The notes: generated by a model from the sequence alone, not told the origin. A stretch of DNA of 64,000 nucleotides from Bog-113 sp963752695 (GCA_963752695.1 CAVVZB010000001.1:682001-746000), one strand, 5' to 3'; shown: positions 42,398 through 52,257, counted from the stretch's first letter. Numbers and translations are program-made.

Positions 42398-43450
42398 CTA
42401 GTTGGCTCTGCCGAATGTCCAACCAGCGTCCGTAAACTTGTCCGGATTGCGCGTGAATAGCAGGTGCGGATCGTCTCCGTCCGCCTCAGGAATTTCCAGC
42501 TCCGGCTCGGCTTCCACCAAGGCAAGCGCGCGCAGAATCGCGAACGCATCCACCTGATCGGGAAACACCAGATCCACGCGTTGCGTTCGAAAACGTACCC
42601 GCACCGATTCGGCGCTCAACATCCACACAACGTAAGCGCAGCATTCCACCGAGCGCTCGAAACCCTGGTCGGCCGGTCCCCTTAAATCGAAAAATATGGA
42701 TACTGTCGATCGCTCCTCGCGTGCGAACTCGCGCACCTGCAGCTGCCCGGTTCGCGCCGAACTTTTCCAATCCACGTGCCGCGCGCTCTCATGAAACTCA
42801 TACGGGCGCAGCCGATGAAAGTCCGCGCCTCGGCCGCGTTGTTCCCGCTCCAGATCGCCCCGCAGTTCTCCCACAATTTCGTCAGCCATGAAGCCCCCGG
42901 AAAGTGCCGGATAAATTACCACTTCACTGCGAATGGACACGCTCGCCCGCCGCTCGACGAACCCGAACGGAAAGCGCGTGGCGACTACAAATAGGTTTTC
43001 CTGATGCGCGCCCCGCCTGGGGAATAAAGCTGGCGCATCCACTGCGATCGTGCTGCGCCCCGGCAAAGCCGGAAATACGATCTCCTTCTGCAGGGTGGGC
43101 AGTTCCGGCCCGCGCCGGCTGCTCAAATGCACCGCAAACGAAGGGAACCATTTCAAATTGCGCAGGCGGATCTGGGCCGTGACCGGCTGCCGGGCGGCAA
43201 TGTGCTCCGGCAGCGCCATCTCTAATTCCAGCCCCGCCAGGCAAAGCCTGCTGACGAAACCGGAAACCATCAGCGTGGCAAGCATTGCCGCCAGAATCAG
43301 GAATAGTAGATTATTCGCCGAGCCTACCGCCGCCACGCCCACCACCACTAGCGCCGCCACAAACAAGTATCCCGACCGGGTTACCCGGTAACGGATCTGG
43401 GAGCGAATCCGCTTCGCCAACCGGCGAAACAAACCCGGAGCGGATGTCAC
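42398..43450 (-). CDS. DUF58 domain-containing membrane protein
   Basis: A 350-residue protein with two N-terminal membrane helices (YLFVAALVVVGVAAVG and LLFLILAAMLATLMVSGF) and a cytosolic DUF58 domain (GRGADFHRLRPYEFHESARH, then VDWKSSARTGQLQVREF). DUF58 proteins often work with MoxR ATPases and vWA proteins; no MoxR gene is next to it here, so partners must be elsewhere. It starts at GTG 43450, immediately behind the cation-efflux gene stop. Confidence 0.88.
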   Translation of the reverse strand: MTSAPGLFRRLAKRIRSQIRYRVTRSGYLFVAALVVVGVAAVGSANNLLFLILAAMLATLMVSGFVSRLCLAGLELEMALPEHIAARQPVTAQIRLRNLKWFPSFAVHLSSRRGPELPTLQKEIVFPALPGRSTIAVDAPALFPRRGAHQENLFVVATRFPFGFVERRASVSIRSEVVIYPALSGGFMADEIVGELRGDLEREQRGRGADFHRLRPYEFHESARHVDWKSSARTGQLQVREFAREERSTVSIFFDLRGPADQGFERSVECCAYVVWMLSAESVRVRFRTQRVDLVFPDQVDAFAILRALALVEAEPELEIPEADGDDPHLLFTRNPDKFTDAGWTFGRAN

Positions 43451-44446
43451 CTAGTGCCCGGCATGATCATGCTCGTGATCGCGCGCATGATCGTGCGCAT
43501 GATCGTGAACGCCACCTGAGTGCTGTTCCGATACTCCGTGCCCGGCGCAAACCTCTTCCGGCGGGCAACAGTTCAGATGCTCGAACTGCACCGTGGTGTG
43601 GCGCACTTTGAATTGCTGCCCCAAAACATTCCGAATTGCTTCCAGGATGACGAAGCTCTCCGAAGGCCGCACATCGTTGATCAGGACGTGGCAACTCAGC
43701 GCGCGCGATTGCGACCCCAAGCTCCAGATGTGCAGATCGTGAACGTCGAGTACTCCGTTTACACTTCGTAGCGCATCTTTCACGGACCCCAAACTCATCC
43801 CGCGCGGCAACGCTTCCAATAGGATGTTGAGCGACTCCCGGACAATGTCCCACGCCGACCAGATAATCAGCGCCGCGATCGCCATCGAGAGCACCGGGTC
43901 CAGCCACATCCATCCCGTGTAACGTAGTACCACCGCACCCAAAACGATAGCCGCCGACCCGATCAGGTCGCCCATCATGTGCACCAGCGCGCTCCGCAAA
44001 TTCAAATCATCGCGATTGGTACGCGCCAATCCCCAAACAATCGCGCCATTCAGCAGAATCCCGCCCGAGGCAGTGAGCGCCATGATCAGATCGCTCACCG
44101 GCGCTGGATTTGCTAATCGAAGAATCGCCTCGTAGAAGATCCAGCCGGAAACCAGGATCAACGTGCTCGCATTCACCAACGCCGTCAACACGCCTGCGCG
44201 CTGATAACCGAAGGTGCGTTGTTCATCCGGCGGCCGCGCTTCCTGCCGCATTCCGAACCAGGCCAGCAACAGTGCTAACGCGTCGGAAGCGTTATGCCCG
44301 GCGTCGGAAAGCAGCGCAAGCGAATGGCCGCGAGCTCCCGCCCAAACCTCTAATACGACAAACGAGGCGGTGGCGAAAACCGACCAATTAAGGATGTTCC
44401 CGGTGTGCGCGTGGTGATGGGAGTGATGATGCGAATGTTGATGCAT
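43451..44446 (-). CDS. Cation diffusion facilitator (CzcD/ZnT-like)
   Basis: A 331-residue zinc or cobalt exporter. Six membrane helices are indicated. The metal site is in LLSDAGHNASDAL (helix II) and HMMGDLIGS (helix V). The N terminus is a His-rich tract (MHQHSHHHSHHHAH) and the C terminus a His/Asp-rich tract (HDHAHDHARDHEHDH) encoded by a short tandem repeat near 43455-43511. The cytosolic domain VLDVHDLHIWSLG fits the CDF C-terminal fold. The DUF58 gene follows with no gap. Confidence 0.95.
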   Translation of the reverse strand: MHQHSHHHSHHHAHTGNILNWSVFATASFVVLEVWAGARGHSLALLSDAGHNASDALALLLAWFGMRQEARPPDEQRTFGYQRAGVLTALVNASTLILVSGWIFYEAILRLANPAPVSDLIMALTASGGILLNGAIVWGLARTNRDDLNLRSALVHMMGDLIGSAAIVLGAVVLRYTGWMWLDPVLSMAIAALIIWSAWDIVRESLNILLEALPRGMSLGSVKDALRSVNGVLDVHDLHIWSLGSQSRALSCHVLINDVRPSESFVILEAIRNVLGQQFKVRHTTVQFEHLNCCPPEEVCAGHGVSEQHSGGVHDHAHDHARDHEHDHAGH

Positions 44447-44495
44447 CTATCACTATTGTATGTGGCTCAGACGTTGACGCTACAAAGCCTTCTGG

Positions 44496-45353
44496 CTACC
44501 GCGCTTCTGCCCGCACCGGATTCCGGAGTTCTCCCAGTCCTTCCACCGCGATCACGACATCGTCGCCCGGCGCCAGCCAGCGGGGTGGTTTCCGCGCCAT
44601 CCCCACTCCCGGCGGCGTACCCGTGGACACAATATCTCCCGCCTCCAACGTAAAAACGCTCGATAAGTATTCCACCAGCTCCGGAATTTTAAAGATCAGC
44701 TCCCGCGTGTTGGAGTTCTGCAGGACTTCGCCGTTGATCGTGCAACGAATCGGCAGTTCATGCGGGTCGGCAATCTCATCGGCGGAAACCAGCCACGGCC
44801 CCATCGGCGCGAACGTGTCGAAAGTCTTTCCAATGGTCCATTGCGATGTCGCCATTTGGTAATCGCGCGCGCTTACGTCGTTTAGATTCATGTAGCCGAA
44901 TACATGCGCGCGCCAATCCGCCGCGGCAATATAACGGCCTCCCTTGCCAATCACAAACGCCAGTTCCGCTTCGTAGTCCGGTTTCTCCGAGTGCTTCGGC
45001 AAAACGATCGGCGCGCCGGGCCCGATCACCGAGGTCGCAAATTTCGTGAAAACCGTCGGCGTTGAAGGTATGGCCATTCCCGACTCAATCGCATGGTCGC
45101 GGTAGTTCAGCCCAATGCAGATAATCTTGGGAGGCACCGGGATCGGAGCCAGCAGTTGCACGCTCTCGAGTGAAAACGTTTCCCCTTCCGGTGGTTTGGC
45201 AAGCAGTACTTCCAGGCGCTTCACCGCTTCCCTGCCGCCTTGCAGAAAGGAAAGCACCGTCGGAAATCCGGAGCTTTTCAAACCAATTACCTGGTTCCCG
45301 GAAATCACCCCGGCATGGGCATGATTCTGATGTTGAAACGTGACGAGGCGCAT
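44496..45353 (-). CDS. Fumarylacetoacetate hydrolase (FAH) family protein
   Basis: A 285-residue FAH-fold protein with the metal ligands in YEAELAFVIGKGGRYI and its neighbourhood (Glu-Glu-Asp pattern), the segment GYMNLNDVSARDYQM, and the closing text DIVSTGTPPGVGMARKPP. Members include fumarylacetoacetase-related lyases, oxaloacetate decarboxylase and ureidoglycolate lyase-type enzymes. The substrate is not clear. Homogentisate degradation begins with hpd at 833 but that gene is 43 kb away and a link is not implied. The gene ends close to the convergent region behind the CDF gene. Confidence 0.88.
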   Translation of the reverse strand: MRLVTFQHQNHAHAGVISGNQVIGLKSSGFPTVLSFLQGGREAVKRLEVLLAKPPEGETFSLESVQLLAPIPVPPKIICIGLNYRDHAIESGMAIPSTPTVFTKFATSVIGPGAPIVLPKHSEKPDYEAELAFVIGKGGRYIAAADWRAHVFGYMNLNDVSARDYQMATSQWTIGKTFDTFAPMGPWLVSADEIADPHELPIRCTINGEVLQNSNTRELIFKIPELVEYLSSVFTLEAGDIVSTGTPPGVGMARKPPRWLAPGDDVVIAVEGLGELRNPVRAEAR

Positions 45354-45377
45354 GCGAAGAAGTAGTCTAACAGGCGG

Positions 45378-45899
45378 TTAAACGTTCTTCCGAGCCTCGC
45401 GTGGCGGTTGCGCATCCTTCTTGTAATAGAGTTCCGCGCACTCATCGGCCAGCACTCCGCCCGAAACTTCTAGATCGTTGCGAAAGGCGTCGGATATAAA
45501 ATCAGCGGTATCCCAGTGCCGTGTCTCGAAGTACATACTGTGGACGTCCTGGCGCTTGGCGCCATAAACGATCCGCGAGATCTTCGCCCAGATGCACGCC
45601 ATCGTGCACATCCCACAGCATTGCAGCGTACAGTACAGCGTGCAGCCACGGAACTCGGTGGTTCGCAGTTTCTTGCCGAGCTTCCGCAAGGTGACAATCT
45701 CCGCGTGCCCGGTCGGGTCGAAGGCAATCTCAGCCTCATTGAATCCCTCGGCCAACACCTCGCCATCACGCACGATCACACATCCCACTTCGCCGGCGTC
45801 TGGCGTCCCCAGTCCTTTACGCGCTTGCTCCATTGCCAGGCGCATGAACCGTTCGTCCTCCGCCTTTTGTCGGCCGCACTCTGCGGATTGCTCTGTCAT
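45378..45899 (-). CDS. Nucleoside deaminase (CMP/dCMP deaminase fold)
   Basis: A 173-residue zinc deaminase. The first zinc motif is PTGHAEIVTLRKL and the second is TLQCCGMCTMACIWAKI. The usual Pro before the first Cys of PCxxC is replaced by Gln. The N terminus DERFMRLAMEQARKGLG and CVIVRDGEVLAEGFN are typical of guanine/tRNA-adenosine or cytosine deaminases. The start ATG 45899 is chosen; the open frame continues to 45962. Its 5' end overlaps the divergent peptidase start by 33 bp, depending on that start. Confidence 0.85.
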   Translation of the reverse strand: MTEQSAECGRQKAEDERFMRLAMEQARKGLGTPDAGEVGCVIVRDGEVLAEGFNEAEIAFDPTGHAEIVTLRKLGKKLRTTEFRGCTLYCTLQCCGMCTMACIWAKISRIVYGAKRQDVHSMYFETRHWDTADFISDAFRNDLEVSGGVLADECAELYYKKDAQPPREARKNV

Positions 45900-48170
45900 G
45901 CGGGCCTTCTTCTCGCATTTTCCCGTCCACTCCAGGCTGGAAATGGCGCCGAAACATCGCAAGCAATCCGCTCCGTAGAGCTCGACCCCGAACAGACCTA
46001 CCGCGTTCGGGAACTCGGACTGAAGCGCGGGGACGTACAGTTCTTCCTCACCGAGGGCTATCTTATCTTTTCCAAGCCCGTCCTGGGGGCGCCGATTGCA
46101 GCCGTTTTCTCCAGCCAGGTCGATGCCGGAGATGGCGAAGTCCTCCTCTTGCCTCCCAATCCCGATGAGCGCCGCACCTTAAGCAAGCACGCCGGCGGGG
46201 CGAACCTGGAAGAACATTTGGTCGACGCGGCGTTCGTCTTCGCCGATAACACAGCCGCCGAACTGATGACCCAGATCCAGAATGCTCCCTCGGTCCGCCG
46301 CGATCCGGATTACGGACGAAAAATGGCCGGCCGCTACCACGATGTGATCAGCCGCATCGCCCCTCAGTTTGAAACGCGTTTGCTGCTCGATCTTCTTACC
46401 GGCTCACATACCCCGGACCACCTGTTCGCGGCGTTGCTGGGTGGGAAAACTCTCGGTGGCTTCGATATTGTGTTCGACCCTCGCTCCTCCGAGCAGATCC
46501 TAGTCGGCCAGCCGCGCGCCGGTTCCACTAACGGCTATTCCGATGTCTGGGCCAGTTACACTCCCAAATCCCTGATATCCGTGACGCGAACTCCCGATTT
46601 CCACGCTGGCCAATACCGTATCGACTCTCATTTGGATGCGAATCTCGGCATGCGCGTCGAGTCGACATTTACCGTCAGCGGGATCTCCCGCGATCTGGAA
46701 GCGCTCTCGTTCGATCTCTCCCGGCAGATGCGCATCACCGCCGTCGAAGTGGATGGCCAGCCCGCCGAAATCTCCGAGACTCCCAATGTCATCGTTCCCG
46801 GAACTGATCCGGGCGACCGCTTGTTTTTAATCATTCCGCCTGCTCCGCTGCGCGCCGGCACCGAGCACGTGGTCAAGGTCTCGCATTCCGGAAACGTGAT
46901 CTCCACCGACGCGAATCATGTCTATTTCGTGGGCTCCCGCGGTCGCTGGTATCCCCACCGCGCGCTCGAGTTCGCCCGTTTCGACCTGAAATTTCAATTT
47001 CCCGATTCGCTCGACCTGGTCGCTCCCGGTGAAACCATCTCCGACCACACGGAAAACGGCGAACGCACTATCGAAAACCACATCGATACACCGCTGCCCA
47101 TGGCGGGATTCAACCTGGGTTCCTACGATTGCCGGACACTGCGGCGTGGCGATTTGCGCGTTGAGTTATGCGGGAATCGCGCACTCGAACCGACCAACGG
47201 ACCTTCGGTTCCTAACTCCACGCTTGCCGCCAAAATTGCCGACGTAATGGAGTTTTATTCCGAACGCTTCGGTCCACCGCCATTGAAGAAGCTAATCGTT
47301 TCACCGATCCCCGGTAAGTTCGGCCAAGGTTTCGGCGGCCTGATCTACTTGTCCACCATGGCGTACATGAGCCCATCCGGAAAGACTTTCTCGGAGATGA
47401 ACCAGCAGTCGCAGATTTTCTTCACGGAACTTATGCGCGCTCACGAAGCCGCGCACCAATGGTGGGGCAATCTGGTGCTCACCGAAAGCTATCACGACGA
47501 GTGGATCATGGAGGCGCTAGCCAACTATTCGGCCATGCTCTATTTGCAGTCCCGCGGCGAGTCCGATGCAGTTAGCCTGCTCCTCGAAACCTATCGCCAG
47601 GGTCTTTTGCAGCGCCGGGCGGATAAGTCGGAAGTGGAACAATCGGGCCCGGTAACGCAGGCCCGCCGCATCGACCCGAGTGAAGATCCCGATGCCTGGG
47701 TCACCATTATGTATGGCAAGGGCACCTGGATCATGCAGATGCTGCATGCGCGCATGGGCACTGACAATTTCTGGAAAATGCTGGCCGAACTCCGGCGGAA
47801 GTTCGAACGGAAGAATCTGACCACCGAGGAGTTTCGCAATCTCTGCGCCTCGTTAATGCCGGCCGGAGTGCCGGATCGCACCTTGCACGACTTCTTCGAT
47901 CAATGGGTTTATGGCATGGGTATTCCCAAACTGCATTTCGCCTCCAACGTGAAAAACTCGTCAGACGGCAGTCTCCTGAAGGGCACTCTCACCCAATCCG
48001 GCGTGCCGGACGATTTCTCCGCAGACTTCCCGGTGCAGATCGATGTGCACGGAAAGAAGACACTTCGTTGGGTTCGTTCCTCGTCCGAGCCGGTTACGAT
48101 CTCAATCCCGGTAGCTGCGCGTCCCGACCACGTCGAGCTGGATCCGGATAACAAATTCCTAAAACGCTGA
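45867..48170 (+). CDS. M1 family metallopeptidase
   Basis: About 767 residues from TTG 45867, which opens a hydrophobic signal-like segment (AALCGLLCHAGLLLAFS); no ATG fits, and the ORF extends further upstream only as antisense to the deaminase gene. The zinc site is HEAAHQWWGN with the third ligand Glu 18 residues later in DEWIMEALANYSA. GQGFGGLIYL replaces the GAMEN substrate loop. A propeptide-like N-terminal domain of about 300 residues precedes. It is probably periplasmic and trims peptides. Confidence 0.85.
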   Translation: MSAALCGLLCHAGLLLAFSRPLQAGNGAETSQAIRSVELDPEQTYRVRELGLKRGDVQFFLTEGYLIFSKPVLGAPIAAVFSSQVDAGDGEVLLLPPNPDERRTLSKHAGGANLEEHLVDAAFVFADNTAAELMTQIQNAPSVRRDPDYGRKMAGRYHDVISRIAPQFETRLLLDLLTGSHTPDHLFAALLGGKTLGGFDIVFDPRSSEQILVGQPRAGSTNGYSDVWASYTPKSLISVTRTPDFHAGQYRIDSHLDANLGMRVESTFTVSGISRDLEALSFDLSRQMRITAVEVDGQPAEISETPNVIVPGTDPGDRLFLIIPPAPLRAGTEHVVKVSHSGNVISTDANHVYFVGSRGRWYPHRALEFARFDLKFQFPDSLDLVAPGETISDHTENGERTIENHIDTPLPMAGFNLGSYDCRTLRRGDLRVELCGNRALEPTNGPSVPNSTLAAKIADVMEFYSERFGPPPLKKLIVSPIPGKFGQGFGGLIYLSTMAYMSPSGKTFSEMNQQSQIFFTELMRAHEAAHQWWGNLVLTESYHDEWIMEALANYSAMLYLQSRGESDAVSLLLETYRQGLLQRRADKSEVEQSGPVTQARRIDPSEDPDAWVTIMYGKGTWIMQMLHARMGTDNFWKMLAELRRKFERKNLTTEEFRNLCASLMPAGVPDRTLHDFFDQWVYGMGIPKLHFASNVKNSSDGSLLKGTLTQSGVPDDFSADFPVQIDVHGKKTLRWVRSSSEPVTISIPVAARPDHVELDPDNKFLKR

Positions 48171-48203
48171 CGCGTTCGAGAGTTCCGCACCTGCCCGCGC
48201 ACC

Positions 48204-50699
48204 TTGCTTGCGGTGCGACGTGAACCCCTAGTTCTCCCCGTAGCCGCCATCGCGACCGGGATTTTCCTTTCCCACCTGTGGCCGCTGGATGTCATCACTC
48301 TGCTCGCCGCCTGCGCCGCGACCGCTCTGTTGACCGGATTGGCTTCGTTTTGCAATTTCCGCACAACCGCCACCGCCGCCTGCCTGCTCGGATTTGTTGA
48401 ATGCGGCGCCTTTTTGCAAATTGTGCACAATCCTGCACAACCACCGCGCCTCGATGTACCCGATTTGTCAGTCACGATCCTAGAAGGCTGCGTCGTCGAG
48501 CCACCCGCCTTGACTGGCGATCATGAGGCGTTTCTTCTCGAAATCGGCCGCCGCGCCCGTGCACGCGTGAACATCTACTCTCACCCTGGCGACACTATGC
48601 CGGTTCTCCGCTATGGTCAAAGACTGCAAGTCCAAGGCAGCCTTCGCGTTCCGCGCAATTTCGGGAACCCCGATGCGTTCGACTACAGCTATTACCTCGC
48701 CCGCCAGGAAATCTTCTGGACCCTTTCGTCTGACCAAATCACCCCCCTCAATGGCGCTTGCGGCGATTGGTTCCATCGCGCGATTTCCGATATCCGCATG
48801 GCTTCGCTCGATCGCATCGCTACGCTTTACCGCGGCGACCGCTATAACACCGCCATGATGGACGCCGTCCTCATCGGCGAAAGCTCGGGACTCGACCGGC
48901 TGTGGACGGAGCAATATCGCTCCACCGGAACTTTCCACGCGTTAGTGATCTCCGGCAGTCACGTCGCCGTCCTGGCCGGTGTTCTCCTCTTTCTCCTGCG
49001 GCTTTGTCTGGTGCCACGCCTTCCTGCCACGCTTCTCACTGTCCTGGCAGCTTGGCTCTACGCGCTGATCACCGGTTGGCAAGCTCCGGTCATTCGATCG
49101 GCCGCCGGTATGACTCTATTCGCCATCGGAAGCCTCTTCTTCCGGAAACGGCGCATGCTCAATCTACTGGCTGCTGTCGCCTTATTTTTCCTCGTTCTGG
49201 ACCCGCCTCAGCTTTTCGACCCCAGCTTCCAGCTCTCCTTCCTGGCCGTCGCGTTTCTCGCGGTCTTTGCGATCCCGGTGATGGAGCACACCTCCGCTCC
49301 TCTGTTGCAAGCTGTCAAAGATCTTTCAAACACCGCGCGCGATGTGCGCATGGAGCCCGCCGTCGCATCCCACCGTGTCGAGTTACGCCTCTACGCCGAT
49401 ACCTTATCCGCCCTGCTTCCGTTACCCGTCGCCGTGAGCCGTGCCGCTGTTTGCTTCCTCACCCGCTGCCTCGTTTTCTTCTACGACCTGTTTATCACTT
49501 CCGCCGTCATCCAAGCCGGACTGGCGCTCCCAATGGCGATGTATTTTCATCGCATATCCTTCACCGGGCTTTCCGCGAACGCCGTAGTCGTACCTCTGCT
49601 CGGACTGGTTGTCCCCGTCGGTTTCGCCGCGCTCTTCACGGGTTCGCACGCCGCCGCGTCGGTCGCCGCGTTCCTGCTCGATCTTTCCCGTCGCACTGTC
49701 GACTGGCACGCCCGTTATGAACCCAATTGGCGCATCCCGGCGCCACCCGTGCTTCTTTCCTTCGCCATTTGCCTTGCCCTGATTTTCGCCGCTGTCCGCT
49801 GGAAGCGGAATTGGCTCCGTTGGTCGTCTATCGGCGTGTTGGCCGGATTACTTTATGTGCTGGTCACGTTTCCGTTTGCACCCCGCATCGAACCGGGGAA
49901 ATTGGAATTCACCGCCATCGACGTCGGCCAAGGCGATGCATTGTTACTCGTTTTTCCCAATGGCCAAACCATGCTGATGGACGCCGGCGGAATCCCGGAT
50001 TTTGCCCGCCACACCTCAAGCACCACTGCGGCGCGCATGGAAATCGGCGAAGATGTCGTTGCCCCGTACCTTTGGACCCGCGGGCTGAAACGGCTCGACG
50101 TCGTGGCTATTTCCCACCTCCACGACGACCACGCCGCTGGCGTCCCCGCGATTCTCAATGATTTCCAAGTGGCCGAGCTCTGGGTTGGTGCAACCCCGCC
50201 ATGTGAGCTCTGGACACGCATACAAAACATCGCGCGCGCACGTGGCACTCGCATCCGACGCCTGCACACCGGGAACGCAATGCAGCTGGGTGGCGCGGCT
50301 ATAAAGGTTTTGGAGCCGTCCGCCGATTACGTGCCCAGTGCTAAGCCCGGCAATAACGATTCGTTGGTTCTGCAGATCGCCTATCGCAATCGCTCACTGC
50401 TGCTCACCGGAGATATGGAGAAAAATGTGGAGGCGGACTATGCCCTGAATCAGCCTTGGCCGCATGCCGACATCCTGAAAGTCGGCCATCACGGCAGCAA
50501 AACGTCATCGACTGCTGCATTTCTCGATCAGGTCGCTCCAGGCATGGCCATCATTTCGGACGGTCACGGCAATCTATATGGCCACCCGAGCGCGATCACC
50601 ATCGAAAATCTGGAAGCCCGCCACGTCGCGACCTACCGCACCGACCTCGTGGGTTTAATCTCGATCCTTACCGACGGCCAACACCTCTGGCGCCGGTGA
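48204..50699 (+). CDS. comEC: ComEC/Rec2 DNA-uptake channel
   Basis: An 831-residue protein starting at TTG 48204 or GTG 48213. Order of domains: N-terminal helices, DUF4131-like soluble region with an OB-like segment (about residues 75-170), Competence domain with many helices (LVISGSHVAVLAGVLLFLLR at about 250), and a C-terminal metallo-beta-lactamase domain (FTAIDVGQGDALLLVFPNGQ split near residue 575, ISHLHDDHAAG, HHGSKTSS, GHGNLYGHPS). ComEC carries single-stranded DNA into the cytoplasm during natural transformation. The protein is intact; other com genes are not in the window. Confidence 0.94.
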   Translation: MLAVRREPLVLPVAAIATGIFLSHLWPLDVITLLAACAATALLTGLASFCNFRTTATAACLLGFVECGAFLQIVHNPAQPPRLDVPDLSVTILEGCVVEPPALTGDHEAFLLEIGRRARARVNIYSHPGDTMPVLRYGQRLQVQGSLRVPRNFGNPDAFDYSYYLARQEIFWTLSSDQITPLNGACGDWFHRAISDIRMASLDRIATLYRGDRYNTAMMDAVLIGESSGLDRLWTEQYRSTGTFHALVISGSHVAVLAGVLLFLLRLCLVPRLPATLLTVLAAWLYALITGWQAPVIRSAAGMTLFAIGSLFFRKRRMLNLLAAVALFFLVLDPPQLFDPSFQLSFLAVAFLAVFAIPVMEHTSAPLLQAVKDLSNTARDVRMEPAVASHRVELRLYADTLSALLPLPVAVSRAAVCFLTRCLVFFYDLFITSAVIQAGLALPMAMYFHRISFTGLSANAVVVPLLGLVVPVGFAALFTGSHAAASVAAFLLDLSRRTVDWHARYEPNWRIPAPPVLLSFAICLALIFAAVRWKRNWLRWSSIGVLAGLLYVLVTFPFAPRIEPGKLEFTAIDVGQGDALLLVFPNGQTMLMDAGGIPDFARHTSSTTAARMEIGEDVVAPYLWTRGLKRLDVVAISHLHDDHAAGVPAILNDFQVAELWVGATPPCELWTRIQNIARARGTRIRRLHTGNAMQLGGAAIKVLEPSADYVPSAKPGNNDSLVLQIAYRNRSLLLTGDMEKNVEADYALNQPWPHADILKVGHHGSKTSSTAAFLDQVAPGMAIISDGHGNLYGHPSAITIENLEARHVATYRTDLVGLISILTDGQHLWRR

Positions 50700-50718
50700 T
50701 GGGTCGTTAACAGGTCAG

Positions 50719-51048
50719 CTAAATTTCGCCCTTGATCCCGGATAGCTCGCCTTCGCGCTCCGCCTGTTCGGCCGCAGCCGGGCCCGCTGCCTGCGCATCC
50801 GCAATCGCTTTTTGAGCATCGGCAACCCGAGAAGCCGGTACCTGTATCGAGAACTCGGTAACCGGGAGCGTGGAGCTTCCAAATACCGTGAAGGGAATGT
50901 CGTTTGCCGTCAGGATTCCCTGAATCGCGAGCGCCTCCATCTCAGCCAGAGCGCCGGTCTCGCTAAATACAGCAACCATGTCCATGTCGGACGAAGGGTC
51001 CTCCGCGCCGGAAACGCTCACATCAGGAAATTGTTCTTCGGGCAACAT
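50719..51048 (-). CDS. DUF2007-like small protein
   Basis: A 109-residue protein. MVAVFSETGALAEMEALAIQ and GILTANDIPFTVFGSSTL give the DUF2007/PII-like pattern (putative signal-transducing protein with a beta-alpha-beta sandwich), and the Ala/Gln-rich tail is helical. ATG 51048 is preferred over 51102 because the extra 18 residues have no helix or strand pattern. No partner is known. It is divergent from the YtxH gene. Confidence 0.7.
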   Translation of the reverse strand: MLPEEQFPDVSVSGAEDPSSDMDMVAVFSETGALAEMEALAIQGILTANDIPFTVFGSSTLPVTEFSIQVPASRVADAQKAIADAQAAGPAAAEQAEREGELSGIKGEI

Positions 51049-51126
51049 GTCCCCAGAATAACGTAGACACCTTCTATTTCCGCCGCTCGGCGACACACGC
51101 ATGCGAAAATACCCACGGGAGGAATT

Positions 51127-51399
51127 ATGGATTACAAAGCCAGCGGTTTAGGTTGGTTCGCGGCCGGCGCGATTCTTGGGTCCGCCATCGCAATGCTCTA
51201 CGCCCCCAAGTCGGGCAGCGATACGCGCGGGATGCTCGGCGATAAGATCGGCGAGCGGGTGGACGAAGGCCAAAAAGCGCTCACCGAGACCAGTAAGGAA
51301 TTGGTCGACAAGAGCAAGGATCTCTACGAACGCGGACGGCAGATTGCCGAGGAAGCCGCCGAACTGTTCGAGCGCGGCCGCCAACTGGTTCGCGGCTAA
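51127..51399 (+). CDS. YtxH domain protein
   Basis: A 90-residue protein with a membrane segment near the N terminus (LGWFAAGAILGSAIAMLYAP), the conserved APKSGSDTRGML, and a charged amphipathic helix to the end. This is the YtxH/general-stress type. A strong ribosome-binding site (GGGAGGAATT) precedes ATG 51127. It is nine bases from the following MBL gene, so both are probably one transcript. Confidence 0.85.
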   Translation: MDYKASGLGWFAAGAILGSAIAMLYAPKSGSDTRGMLGDKIGERVDEGQKALTETSKELVDKSKDLYERGRQIAEEAAELFERGRQLVRG

Positions 51400-51408
51400 A
51401 CTGCCGCA

Positions 51409-52240
51409 TTGATCGACATCGGCGATTTCCGGGTCCGGCTGGTCCGCGCGGGCGTGTATTGGTGGGACGGGGGCGCGTTCTTCGGCGTCGTCCCCAAAAC
51501 CCTCTGGGATCCACTTATGCCCGCCGACGAGCTGAATCGGATTCCTGCCGCGTTTAATTGCTATTTGATTGAATCCGGCGGACAACGGATCCTGATCGAA
51601 ACTGGTGGCGGTGTGAGACATGATCCAAAGTCGCGCGAGCGAATGCGGATGCCTGTCGGCTCAGACCGCATCCCGGTCGAGCCCGGATCGGTCGATATGG
51701 TGGTCAACTCCCACTTGCACTGGGATCATTGCGGCGGCAACACGATCGACATCGAAAACCCCCAAGGTAATAACCCCGAAACCAAAGTAGCCCCAGCCTT
51801 TCCACACGCCCGCTACTACGCACAACGTGGCGAGTGGGAACATGCCCGCGAGCGGCTCGCCCGCGACAGTGTCAGCTATCGGGAAGTGAACTACACGCCC
51901 CTGATCGACACCGGCCAGATGACGCTTCTCGATGGCGACACCGAAATCGTACCCGGCCTTGAAATGCGCGTCGTACCCGGCCACAATCGCGATATGTGCA
52001 TCCTCTTGGCCCGCTCCCAGGGTCAAACGTTTTGCTTCTGGTCCGATTTGATTCCTACCGCCGCCCACCTGCATCCTACCTGGGTAGCGGCCTTCGACCT
52101 CTATCCGCTGACGGTTATCGAGAACAAAACGCGGCTGCTGCGCCAAGCTGTCGACGAAGGTTGGTGGTGCGGTTTCGCGCATGATCCCAACCTCGCCTTC
52201 GCCCGCATCGGCCAAGATAATAAAGGACGTTTCTACATCC

Positions 52241-52257
<17 letters not shown>
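51409..52257 (+). CDS. MBL-fold metallo-hydrolase
   Basis: A 282-residue metallo-beta-lactamase-fold enzyme starting at TTG 51409. The zinc motif HLHWDHCGGN begins at about residue 102 and further ligands are likely in PGHNRDMCI and the C-terminal GFAHDPNLAFA. The N terminus FRVRLVRAGVYWWDGGAFFG resembles the AHL-lactonase and quercetinase-related groups; substrate is unknown. Its 3' end overlaps the start of the pruA-like gene by 17 bp, so the pair is translationally coupled. Confidence 0.88.

Noticed and set aside
43455..43511. Short tandem repeats resembling a CRISPR or VNTR
   Set aside because: They encode the His/Asp-rich tail of the cation efflux protein and have no spacers.
48902..49720. 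A 272-codon second frame in comEC
   Set aside because: Arg/Pro/His-rich composition typical of an out-of-frame reading.
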